40,804 nucleotides of DNA from a virus: the IMG/VR virus record IMGVR_UViG_3300017742_000030, positions 1 to 40,804 of that record. One strand, written 5' to 3'. Positions 1 through 7,892 of this stretch are shown piece after piece. The notes under the pieces are model-generated. The model saw nothing but the letters and a program-made list of their open reading frames with translations. It was not told where the DNA came from and searched no databases. How positions within the stretch are numbered: the stretch's first letter is position 1; every line of letters starts with the position of its first letter. A program made the translations under genes and the position numbers.

Positions 1-2
1 AC

Positions 3-1046
3 TTAACTGAAAACACTAATCTTTATCATACCACTGCACGTGCAAGAGGTGCTATATCGGTAACCGATGCGGGTGGAGATGGAAGTGCATCCTACAATAG
101 TACTACAGGTGTAATTACCTATACAGGGCCGAGTGCATCTGAGGTAAGAGCGCATCTGACTGCGAACAAGGGTCTAAGTGTATCCTCTGGTGAGTTCAAT
201 ATAGACTCTGCAAATGTTAGAGGAATGTTTAGTGCTTCAGGTGACCTAAGTTACAATAGTGGTACAGGACAATTTAGTTTCTCTGATTCTGCACAACATA
301 CTTCTGCACAAATACGTGCAATGTTCTCAGGTTCAACTGGTATTACTTTAAATGGTACTACTGGTGCAATATCAACAACCGATGGAGATATCGTTCATGA
401 TAATCTATCAGGATTTGTTGCAAACGAACACATAGACCATACTTCAGTTACCTTAACTGCGGGAACAGGTTTAACTGGTGGTGGCACAATCGCTGCTTCT
501 AGAACTTTCAATGTGGTTGGTGGTAAGGGTATTATTGCAAATGCGAATGATATCCAAGTTGACTCCGCAAACATCAAAGGTATGTTTAGTGGTGGTACAG
601 GTATCACATATAGTAATGGTGCAATCTCTACTACAGATGGAGACATTGTCCACGATAACTTGAGTGGATTCGTAGCGAATGAACACATAGACCACAGTGG
701 TGTAACAATGACTGCGGGTACTGGTCTTACTGGTGGTGGTACTATTGCTGCTACTAGAACCTTCAATGTTGTGGGTGGTAAAGGTATTACCGCAAACGCA
801 AACGATATTCAGATTGACTCTGCAAATGTCCTTGGTATGTTCTCTGGTTCAGGTGACCTTTCATACAACTCAGGAACAGGTGCATTCTCATTTAGTGAGA
901 CATATTCAACTGCCGCAGAATTGATGACCGCACTAAAAACAGTTGATACAAACTCAAGTGGTTTAAATGCAGACTTACTAGACGGTCAACAAGGTACTCA
1001 TTACAGAATAAACGTTTACAATAACGCAGGCACGTTGTTAAACTAA
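3..1046 (+). CDS. Tail-fibre-like structural protein, 5' truncated
   Basis: The frame is open from the left edge of the window, so the true start lies outside it. About 347 codons are visible. The product is low in charge and rich in Gly, Ser, Thr and Asn, with repeated phrases such as LTAGTGLTGGGTIAA, FNVVGGKGI and DSANVxGMFSG. This style is typical of beta-rich phage fibre or appendage proteins. The C-terminus carries NADLLDGQQGTHY, a phrase common near the ends of tail-fibre repeats. It lies directly upstream of the neck gene 13. The role (fibre or other virion appendage, possibly host binding) is inferred from composition and location; no enzymatic motif was seen. Family membership is not certain. 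Confidence 0.7.
   Translation, partial: LTENTNLYHTTARARGAISVTDAGGDGSASYNSTTGVITYTGPSASEVRAHLTANKGLSVSSGEFNIDSANVRGMFSASGDLSYNSGTGQFSFSDSAQHTSAQIRAMFSGSTGITLNGTTGAISTTDGDIVHDNLSGFVANEHIDHTSVTLTAGTGLTGGGTIAASRTFNVVGGKGIIANANDIQVDSANIKGMFSGGTGITYSNGAISTTDGDIVHDNLSGFVANEHIDHSGVTMTAGTGLTGGGTIAATRTFNVVGGKGITANANDIQIDSANVLGMFSGSGDLSYNSGTGAFSFSETYSTAAELMTALKTVDTNSSGLNADLLDGQQGTHYRINVYNNAGTLLN
375..884 (+). repeat. Two tandem 255-bp (85-aa) coding repeats in the fibre-like gene
   Basis: The phrase TTDGDIVHDNLSGFVANEH starts at about 375 and again at about 630, giving an 85-codon period. The second copy is complete to about 842 (DSANVLGMFSG) and then changes into the C-terminal region. The proteins are nearly identical, but the DNA differs at many third codon positions. 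A related shorter unit (SADSAN/RGMFS) precedes the first copy. Confidence 0.8.
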
Positions 1047-1048
1047 GG

Positions 1049-1056
1049 ATAAATAA
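1049..1056 (+). promoter_or_regulatory. Possible late promoter, GATAAATA, before gene 13
   Basis: GATAAATA differs from the T4 late box TATAAATA by one base. It ends 5 nt before the gene 13 ATG, so initiation there would give a leaderless message. AAGGA at 1045-1049 could instead serve as a distant ribosome site for read-through transcripts. Weak support. Confidence 0.35.
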
Positions 1057-1061
1057 CTAGT

Positions 1062-1850
1062 ATGGCATATAGTAGAATAAATAGTAGAAGCGATTTCATA
1101 GATTACTGTCTGCGTAGACTGGGTCACCCTGTCATCGAAATAAACATAGATGATGGACAATTGGATGACCGTGTCGATGACGCATTACAACTATTCAATG
1201 AATATGTTGGTGAAGGTTCTCATAGAGTATATCTTCCAGTAACAATCACTTCGGATATGACAACAAGAGGATATCTAGATTTTGATTTAGATACAACTGG
1301 TGTTAGTAATGCAAATGACATTTTAAATGTTGTTCGTGTATTACCTATCAATAGTGAAAGTGGTAGTTCAAGTTTCTTTGATGTTAAGTATCAAATGCGT
1401 CTCAATGACATGTGGGACTTACAGACAGGTCTATCTGACATGGCATACTTTGAACAGATGCAACAATACTTATCACTTGTTGATATGAAAATGACAGGAC
1501 ATCCCCAGATACAATACCAGAAGGCAAACAATAAACTCCACATCTTTGGTGACATTGGTGCGGGAAGAGACCTTAAAGCTGGTATGAAAATTTTAATTGA
1601 AATGTATATGGCAACCGATATCAATGGTAATGGTAAAGCATATGATAACATGTTCTTAAAAGAATATGCAACTGCATTAATCAAAGAACAATGGGGTGCA
1701 AACCTAATTAAATTTGAAGGAATGGTATTGCCAGGCGGTGTACAACTTAATGGTAGACAAATTTACGAAGACGCAAAACAAGAAATCGAAGTAATACGTC
1801 AAAGAATATATAATGAATATGACACACCACCAGATTTCTTTATGGGATAA
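1062..1850 (+). CDS. 13: Neck protein gp13
   Basis: This 262-aa protein matches the T4 gp13 neck (head completion) family in size, sequence style and place. The start MAYSRINSRSDFIDYCLRRL and the end with YNEYDTPPDFFMG are typical of marine T4-like gp13. Together with gp14 it forms the neck that seals the portal after DNA packaging and joins head to tail. It is followed 4 nt later by gene 14, so the two are probably co-translated. The ATG at 1062 has AAGGA 12 nt upstream. The identification rests on recalled family features and on the 13-14-15-16-17 order. Confidence 0.88.
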   Translation: MAYSRINSRSDFIDYCLRRLGHPVIEINIDDGQLDDRVDDALQLFNEYVGEGSHRVYLPVTITSDMTTRGYLDFDLDTTGVSNANDILNVVRVLPINSESGSSSFFDVKYQMRLNDMWDLQTGLSDMAYFEQMQQYLSLVDMKMTGHPQIQYQKANNKLHIFGDIGAGRDLKAGMKILIEMYMATDINGNGKAYDNMFLKEYATALIKEQWGANLIKFEGMVLPGGVQLNGRQIYEDAKQEIEVIRQRIYNEYDTPPDFFMG

Positions 1851-1854
1851 TTAG

Positions 1855-2724
1855 ATGGCAACGAACCCTTATTTTAAACAAGGTGTTAAGTCTGAACAAT
1901 CAGTATATGAGGACATCATAATTGAAGCCCTCAAATTCTATGGACAGGACGTATATTACCTTCCACGAGAAATCATCAACAAAGATAAAGTCTTTCTTGA
2001 TGACGTACCGTCACGTTTTGGTAATGCATACAAGATTGAGATGTATATTGAGAACACCGAAGCGTTTGAAGGCGAGGGTGACCTATTTACTAAATTCGGT
2101 ATCGAACTAAGAGACCAAGCAAACTTTGTTGTTTCAAGAAAAAGATGGAAGACTTTGGTTGGTTCTCGTTTAGAATCATTAAACTTCCGTCCTCGTGAAG
2201 GGGACTTAATCTATTTGACACTATCTCAATCTATATTTGAGATTCGTAGGGTAGAGACCGAAACTCCATTCTATCAACTAGCAAATCTTCCTACATTCCG
2301 TATGCAATGTGAGTTGTTCGAGTATAATGATGAGGATATGGATACTGGGTTTGCTACAATTGATAATATAGAAGCAGAAGCAGCATATCAAGTTGAATTA
2401 ACACTGGACTCTGCGGCAGGATTCTCTATTGGAGAAACAGTTACTCAGGCATACGATACGTATAACTTAACAGGTGAAGTTACTAGATGGAGTGACTCAG
2501 ATGGTATCTTACGACTTGCACATGTTGGTGCATCCGATGGGAAGTTCCATCAATTTGGAACAGGGGTACAAGTAACTGGTGGTACGTCTCTTGCGAAAGC
2601 AACACCGACATTTGTTGATGAGTTGAAGGCAATACAAGCAGATGCACAAAATAGAATCTTTGATGACTTCGAAGCAGACTTCCTTGACTTCTCAGAGAGT
2701 AATCCATTCGGAGATATATCATAA
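1855..2724 (+). CDS. 14: Neck protein gp14
   Basis: This 289-aa protein corresponds to T4 gp14, the second neck protein. The N-terminal region (MATNPYFKQGVKSEQSVYED, then DVYYLPREII) and the phrase VGSRLESLNFRPREGDLIYL are characteristic of the family. It acts in the virion neck with gp13 to allow tail attachment. Its stop codon overlaps the ATG of gene 15 by one base (TAATG), which suggests translational coupling. No unusual features were seen. Confidence 0.9.
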   Translation: MATNPYFKQGVKSEQSVYEDIIIEALKFYGQDVYYLPREIINKDKVFLDDVPSRFGNAYKIEMYIENTEAFEGEGDLFTKFGIELRDQANFVVSRKRWKTLVGSRLESLNFRPREGDLIYLTLSQSIFEIRRVETETPFYQLANLPTFRMQCELFEYNDEDMDTGFATIDNIEAEAAYQVELTLDSAAGFSIGETVTQAYDTYNLTGEVTRWSDSDGILRLAHVGASDGKFHQFGTGVQVTGGTSLAKATPTFVDELKAIQADAQNRIFDDFEADFLDFSESNPFGDIS

Positions 2725-3503
2725 TGTTTGGTACATGGTTTTATCATAAAAGAGTAAGAACTGCGGTATCCGTATTCGGTTCTATGTTTAATAACATATA
2801 CGTGTTGAGACATGATAGTACAGGAAAAACTATCTCTCAAGTAAAAGTACCATTGTCATATGCACCTAAGAGAAATTTTATTGCACGTCTTGATGAGATG
2901 AAAGCGGGTGAAGATGGGGAACGTAGAGTTGCAATTAAACTACCTCGTATGTCTTTCGAGATTACGAGTATGAATTATGACGCACCTCGTCAATTACCTA
3001 AAACAAATAATGTATCTGCGGTTGTGTCTAATAGTGTTACTGCAAGACGTAAACTATATACTTCGACACCATATAACATTGGATTCCAATTAAACATATA
3101 TGCAAAATCACAGGATGATGCATTACAAATTGTAGAACAAGTTTTACCATACTTTGCACCACAATATACCTTGACAATCAAACCATTTGCTGATATACCT
3201 ACCTTGACCGAAGATGTTCCAGTAACACTTTCTGGTGTATCCTTTCAAGATGACTTCGAAGGTGCAGTTGAACAACGTAGGACAATTATATATAGTTTAG
3301 AGTTTGAAATGAAGATTGCTCTATACGGGCCAGACGCTAATAAAAGTATTATTCGTGATGTGCGTAATAATTTATTTAATATGCAAGCAGGATTACAAGA
3401 TAGTGACATGTATATAAAAACAATAAAAACTACACCGAATCCTACTAACGTAAGTGCAGATAGTGATTACGGATTTATTGAAACTGATTTGGATAGTGCA
3501 TAA
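2724..3503 (+). CDS. 15: Tail sheath stabilizer gp15
   Basis: This 259-aa protein matches T4 gp15, the tail terminator that caps the head-proximal end of the sheath and binds the neck. The N-terminus MFGTWFYHKRVRTAVSVFGS and the following FNNIYVLR are hallmarks of the family. T4 gp15 is of similar length (272 aa). The gene overlaps gene 14 by one base at its start and gene 16 by one base at its end, as expected for a tightly packed structural operon. Confidence 0.92.
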   Translation: MFGTWFYHKRVRTAVSVFGSMFNNIYVLRHDSTGKTISQVKVPLSYAPKRNFIARLDEMKAGEDGERRVAIKLPRMSFEITSMNYDAPRQLPKTNNVSAVVSNSVTARRKLYTSTPYNIGFQLNIYAKSQDDALQIVEQVLPYFAPQYTLTIKPFADIPTLTEDVPVTLSGVSFQDDFEGAVEQRRTIIYSLEFEMKIALYGPDANKSIIRDVRNNLFNMQAGLQDSDMYIKTIKTTPNPTNVSADSDYGFIETDLDSA

Positions 3504-3850
3504 TGAGTGATGAAAAACGAATAAAAGATGATTACGAATACTCTCGTGATACCTACTATGAGATACTAGAAAATGGTAAAGAGAGTATGCAATTAATGAT
3601 TGAAGTTGCAAGGGAGAGTGAACACCCCCGTGCGTTTGAAGTGTTGTCTACCATGATGAAAAACATGGCAGATGTGAATGATAAGTTGATGGATTTGAAT
3701 AAGAAGAACAAAGACATAAATCAGAAAGAAGAACTTAAACAACTGGGTAACACCACAAACAATCTATTTGTAGGAACAACTACAGACTTGCAGCGACTTA
3801 TACAGAATGAAAAACAAGTAGTAATAGATGCAGAATCAGAATCCGAATGA
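3503..3850 (+). CDS. 16: Terminase small subunit gp16
   Basis: This 115-aa, mainly helical, highly charged protein matches the small terminase subunit of T4-like phages, which is often shorter in marine members than the 164 aa of T4. The central segment (ARESEHPRAFEVLSTMMKNM) followed by a Lys/Asn-rich coiled-coil-like stretch is typical. The protein forms a ring that recognises DNA and stimulates the gp17 motor. Its last 23 nt overlap the start of gene 17 in another frame. It shares the 15-16-17 order of all T4 relatives. Confidence 0.9.
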   Translation: MSDEKRIKDDYEYSRDTYYEILENGKESMQLMIEVARESEHPRAFEVLSTMMKNMADVNDKLMDLNKKNKDINQKEELKQLGNTTNNLFVGTTTDLQRLIQNEKQVVIDAESESE

Positions 3851-5447
3851 ATCATATCTTGGCAATATAAATGTCAAGCGTGATGGAGTTCAACACAATT
3901 TTACAGAAAAGGAAATAACAGAATACTTAAAGTGTTCTAAAGACCCTGTATACTTCTGTAAGCAATATCTAAAAGTAATCTCTTTGGATGAGGGTCTAGT
4001 TCCCTTTGACTTGTATCCATATCAAGAGACAATGTTCGAACACTTCAACAATAACCGATTTAGTATCGTCCTTGCATGTAGACAGTCTGGTAAATCAATT
4101 AGTTCTGTAGGATATATTATTTGGTTTGCTTGTTTTCATAGTGAGAAAACCATTGCAGTACTTGCCAACAAAGGTGCAACTGCAAGAGAGATGTTAGGTC
4201 GTATCACACTCATGTTAGAGAACTTACCATTCTTTCTACAGCCAGGCACTAAGGCACTCAACAAAGGTTCAATAGAATTTAGTAATAACTCCCGTATCAT
4301 TGCTGCCGCAACCTCTGGTAGTTCTATTCGTGGTATGTCCGTTAACTTACTATTCCTAGATGAGTTTGCGTTTGTTGAAAATGCAAATGAGTTCTATACA
4401 TCCACCTATCCAGTAATTTCTGCGGGTAAAGATACAAAGGTTATTGTTACATCTACTGCAAATGGTATCGGTAATACGTTCCATAAGATTTGGGAAGGTG
4501 CAGTTCAGAAGGTAAACGAATTCGTTCCTTTTACAGTTAATTGGTGGGACGTGCCAGGCAGAGATGAGGAATGGAAAAGACAGACAATATCAAACACCTC
4601 TCAGTTACAATTTGACCAAGAGTTTGGTAACACCTTTTATGGAACAGGTGATACACTAATAAATGCCGAGACATTATTAGGGTTTAGGGCATCAAACCCT
4701 CTAGAAGTTCTAGAAGGGGCTGATTTGTTAATATATGAACGTCCAATCAAAGACCATGAATATATCATGACTGTGGACGTATCAAAGGGAAGAGGTCAGG
4801 ATTATTCTACGTTTAACGTAATCGACATTAGCACGAGACCGTTCAAACAGGTTGCTGTCTATCGCAATAATACTATATCTCCAATACTCTTTCCTAATAT
4901 TATATATAAGTACGGAAATCTCTATAATGATGCATATGTGGTAATTGAGTCTAATGACCAAGGTACACTTGTATGTCAAGGACTGTATCAAGACCTAGAG
5001 TATGAAAATATTCATATGGAATCTGCAATTAAAGCAGACCGTATTGGTATTGAAATGAATAGAAAGGTTAAACGATTAGGTTGTTCTTCTGCAAAAGACT
5101 TATTAGAAAGTAATAAATTATCAATTGTAGATGAACATACCATCATGGAAATCTCTACTTTTGTATCAAAAGGACAATCTTTTGAAGCATCTGACGGTAA
5201 TCATGATGATTTAATGATGAATATAGTTATGTTCGGATACTTCTGTTCATCTCAATACTTCACTGATATGACAGATATCAACTTAAAAGAGATGATGTTT
5301 GCACAAAAAATGAAAGAAATTGAGGATGATGTGCCTCCTGTAGGGTTCATTGATGATGGTTTAGAAGAAGTGAGACAAGAAGAAATACAGAAAGAACACG
5401 GTTGGCATACCTTCGAAGGCACTGGACTAGGTGTTGAAGAATGGTAA
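3828..5447 (+). CDS. 17: Terminase large subunit gp17
   Basis: This 539-aa protein is the packaging ATPase and nuclease. Walker A is ACRQSGKS at residues 83-90. Walker B is LLFLDEF around 174-180 with D178 and E179. The coupling motif TSTAN is at 208-212. The C-terminal RNase H-like nuclease shows D317 in MTVDVSKGRGQD, E374 in VIESND and D460/D461 in DGNHDD, the expected acidic triad. It is shorter than T4 gp17 (610 aa), as is usual in marine relatives. The start lies inside gene 16, 23 nt before its end, so translation is probably coupled. It docks on the gp20 portal and pumps DNA into the prohead. Confidence 0.97.
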   Translation: MQNQNPNESYLGNINVKRDGVQHNFTEKEITEYLKCSKDPVYFCKQYLKVISLDEGLVPFDLYPYQETMFEHFNNNRFSIVLACRQSGKSISSVGYIIWFACFHSEKTIAVLANKGATAREMLGRITLMLENLPFFLQPGTKALNKGSIEFSNNSRIIAAATSGSSIRGMSVNLLFLDEFAFVENANEFYTSTYPVISAGKDTKVIVTSTANGIGNTFHKIWEGAVQKVNEFVPFTVNWWDVPGRDEEWKRQTISNTSQLQFDQEFGNTFYGTGDTLINAETLLGFRASNPLEVLEGADLLIYERPIKDHEYIMTVDVSKGRGQDYSTFNVIDISTRPFKQVAVYRNNTISPILFPNIIYKYGNLYNDAYVVIESNDQGTLVCQGLYQDLEYENIHMESAIKADRIGIEMNRKVKRLGCSSAKDLLESNKLSIVDEHTIMEISTFVSKGQSFEASDGNHDDLMMNIVMFGYFCSSQYFTDMTDINLKEMMFAQKMKEIEDDVPPVGFIDDGLEEVRQEEIQKEHGWHTFEGTGLGVEEW

Positions 5448-5450
5448 ATG

Positions 5451-5458
5451 TATAAATA
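5451..5458 (+). promoter_or_regulatory. T4-type late promoter TATAAATA before the sheath gene
   Basis: An exact TATAAATA box lies just after the gene 17 stop and 62 nt before the gene 18 ATG. There is room for a normal leader and a Shine-Dalgarno (AAGGAAAG at about 5509). It is the clearest late promoter in the window and fits high expression of sheath and tube. The gp55 late sigma factor encoded at 21562 is the expected reader of this box. Confidence 0.88.
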
Positions 5459-5520
5459 AAGGTAAGTGAATATAACCGTATTATGATAACTTATAATTAG
5501 AAAAACTAAAGGAAAGAATT

Positions 5521-7293
5521 ATGGCTCTTTTTACACCCTCTGCTTCTCCTGCTGTAACAGTTAAAGAAATTGATTTAACGGGTGTTGTCCCGAACGTTCA
5601 AACTTCAACTGGTGCATTCGTGGGGAATTTCGGTTGGGGGCCAGTAGGCGTTGCTACACTAGTTTCAGATGAATCTGGACTTGTTAGCACCTTCTCTGCA
5701 CCAACTGACGATAATACGGTAGATTTCCATTCTGCTGCTTATTTTTTAAGGTATTCCAACTCCATGTACGTAGTACGTGAACAGGATAGTGACGGCAAAA
5801 ACTCCGTTGCGAACCATACCTCATTAGGTACATTAACTGCACAAACAGTTAACAACCTAGACGCATTCGAAGACTTATCAATTGATAGTTCTGACGGTGC
5901 TTTCATTGCCAAATATCCTGGCTCTATCGGTAACTCTCTGAAAATCTCCATCGTGGGAACAGACAGTGCTAATGGTAGTTCAGTCAACTTTAATAGTTGG
6001 GCATACAAAGACGATTTTGACGGAGCGCCTGGCACTTCTTCTTTCGTATCTGCACTTGGTGGGTCAAATGACGAAATCCACGTTGCAGTTATTGATGAAG
6101 ACGGTGAAATTTCGGGTACTGCGGGAACTGTCCTTGAAACATTCCCATACTTATCTGTTGCAAAGAACGCTAAAGCATCCGATGGTTCATCAAACTTCTT
6201 CAAAGAAGTATTGAAGATTCGTTCCAATTGGGTATATGCGGGAGACTTCCACTTATCTGGTGATTCAGATGGTGTGGATGATTTTGCACACTCAACTTGG
6301 GGTAACAATGCAACTACTGCTGGCGAAGACTTCAAAACTAATCAAAACTTCTCTAACACACAAAGCACTTGGTCATTCAAAGCTGGTGTTACATCAAGTT
6401 CTTTAGGAACTGATGATATCCTTCGTGGATACGACAAGTTTGAAGACAAAGATAATATCGAAGTAGACTTCCTTATCGCTCCAGAATCATTGTCAAACAC
6501 CGCTGCTACTACAATCGTAAATGATTTAGTATCAATAGCGGGAACAACTAGGAAAGATTGTGTTGCAGTTGCATCACCTTCTCGTAATGCTGTAGTTACT
6601 GTAGGCACCAACGTTGGTGTTCTTGCAAATAACAACACATACACGAAGTCTTCCTACTTGGTACAAGACAACAACTATCTGAAAGTATTTGACAAGTATA
6701 ATGACAAATACATTAAGATTCCTGCCGCATCATCCACTGCGGGTCTCATGGCTGCAACTGACTTAGTCGCTGCACCTTGGTTCTCCCCTGCTGGGTCAAG
6801 ACGTGGTAGATATCAAGGAATCACAGATATCATATTATCTCCGACAAAAGCTGAAAGAGATGCATTATACAAGGCTGGTATCAACCCAATCGCAAATATT
6901 CCAGGCGAAGGCATTATGCTCTTCGGTGACAAAACTAACGAATCAAGACCTTCTGCATTTGACAGAATTAATGTTCGTAGATTGTTCCTTGGAATTGAAA
7001 GAGCGATTGCAATAGCAGGACGTAATGTAATGTTTGAATTCAATGACGAGTTTACTCGTGCAGAGTTCGTAAACATTGTAGAACCGTTCTTACGTGAGAT
7101 TCAAGGTCGAAGAGGTATCACGGATTTCCGTGTTGTCTGTGACGCAACGAATAACACGCCTGCTGTGGTTGACCGTAATGAATTTATCGCTTCTATCTTT
7201 ATTAAACCCGCACGTTCTATTAACTTCGTAACATTGAATTTTGTTGCAGTTAGAACTGGTGTTGAGTTTGATGAAGTAGTTGGCACAGTATAA
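5521..7293 (+). CDS. 18: Contractile tail sheath protein gp18
   Basis: This 590-aa protein is the tail sheath subunit (T4 gp18 has 659 aa). The N-terminus MALFTPSASPAVTVKEIDLT and GNFGWGPVG are standard for the family. The C-terminal part (GRRGITDFRVVCDATNN, IKPARSINFVTLNF) is the conserved domain that contacts neighbouring subunits. The middle is more variable and probably surface exposed. It is preceded by a late promoter and followed 13 nt later by the tube gene 19. Sheath and tube are made in large, similar amounts, which fits shared transcription. Confidence 0.96.
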   Translation: MALFTPSASPAVTVKEIDLTGVVPNVQTSTGAFVGNFGWGPVGVATLVSDESGLVSTFSAPTDDNTVDFHSAAYFLRYSNSMYVVREQDSDGKNSVANHTSLGTLTAQTVNNLDAFEDLSIDSSDGAFIAKYPGSIGNSLKISIVGTDSANGSSVNFNSWAYKDDFDGAPGTSSFVSALGGSNDEIHVAVIDEDGEISGTAGTVLETFPYLSVAKNAKASDGSSNFFKEVLKIRSNWVYAGDFHLSGDSDGVDDFAHSTWGNNATTAGEDFKTNQNFSNTQSTWSFKAGVTSSSLGTDDILRGYDKFEDKDNIEVDFLIAPESLSNTAATTIVNDLVSIAGTTRKDCVAVASPSRNAVVTVGTNVGVLANNNTYTKSSYLVQDNNYLKVFDKYNDKYIKIPAASSTAGLMAATDLVAAPWFSPAGSRRGRYQGITDIILSPTKAERDALYKAGINPIANIPGEGIMLFGDKTNESRPSAFDRINVRRLFLGIERAIAIAGRNVMFEFNDEFTRAEFVNIVEPFLREIQGRRGITDFRVVCDATNNTPAVVDRNEFIASIFIKPARSINFVTLNFVAVRTGVEFDEVVGTV

Positions 7294-7306
7294 GGAGTAA
7301 AGGAAA

Positions 7307-7834
7307 ATGGCAATTTTAGGCGTAGATGATTTTAAATCAAAACTCAGAGGGGGCGGAGCTCGTCCCAATCTGTTCAAAGCGACTGTCAACTTTCCAGGCT
7401 ATGCGGGGGGAGATGTAGAACTTACATCTTTCCTTTGTAAGACTGCACAGTTGCCAGCATCCGTAATGAACGTAATGGAAGTTCCTTTCCGTGGTAGACA
7501 ATTAAAAATGGCGGGTGACCGTACATTTGAACCATGGACAGTAACCATTCTCAATGATACAGATTTCTCAATCCGTAATTCTATGGAAAGATGGATGAAT
7601 GGTATCAATGCTCATCAAGCTAATACTGGTCTAAGTAATCCTACTGATTACCAAGCAGACCTAGTTATCGAGCAGTTGGACAGGGGTGGTGATACTCTCA
7701 AGACGTACAACTTCCGTGGATGTTTCCCAACAAACGTCAGTGCAATTGACGTAAGTTACGAGACTGTAGATACTATTGAAGAATTTACAGTTGAGTTCCA
7801 GATTCAATACTGGGAATCCGACACCACTAGTTAA
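7307..7834 (+). CDS. 19: Tail tube protein gp19
   Basis: This 175-aa protein matches the T4 tail tube monomer (163 aa). Diagnostic phrases include FLCKTAQLPAS, VPFRGRQLKMAGDRTFEPWTV and FRGCFPTNVSAIDVSYE. It stacks as hexameric rings to form the inner tail channel inside the sheath. A good ribosome site (AAGGAGTAAAGGA) precedes the ATG. A hairpin terminator follows the stop, which would close the 18-19 transcript. A second tube-fold gene lies at 15903. Confidence 0.95.
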   Translation: MAILGVDDFKSKLRGGGARPNLFKATVNFPGYAGGDVELTSFLCKTAQLPASVMNVMEVPFRGRQLKMAGDRTFEPWTVTILNDTDFSIRNSMERWMNGINAHQANTGLSNPTDYQADLVIEQLDRGGDTLKTYNFRGCFPTNVSAIDVSYETVDTIEEFTVEFQIQYWESDTTS

Positions 7835-7840
7835 TCTAGT

Positions 7841-7848
7841 TATATATA
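7841..7848 (+). promoter_or_regulatory. Possible variant late promoter TATATATA upstream of gene 20
   Basis: TATATATA lies between genes 19 and 20. It resembles the late box with one change and matches the box upstream of hsp20 at 30826. Initiation from it would start inside the terminator hairpin at 7851-7874, so a transcript from here would lack an intact terminator stem and could read into gene 20. Confidence 0.4.
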
Positions 7849-7850
7849 AG

Positions 7851-7880
7851 GGGGTAGGGAATAATCCTTACCCCTTTATT
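7851..7880 (+). terminator. Rho-independent terminator after gene 19
   Basis: GGGGTAGGGA (7851-7860) pairs with TCCTTACCCC (7865-7874) to give a 10-bp stem with one G-U pair and the loop ATAA. It is followed by TTTATT. It lies 16 nt after the gene 19 stop and 12 nt before the gene 20 start codon. Confidence 0.75.
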
Positions 7881-7892
7881 ATGAGGTAAAAA

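Noticed and set aside
5739-6335. Minus-strand open frame of 198 codons within the sheath gene
   Set aside because: It is a shadow of the sheath gene; the composition is that of reverse-complemented codons and there is no promoter or ribosome site.
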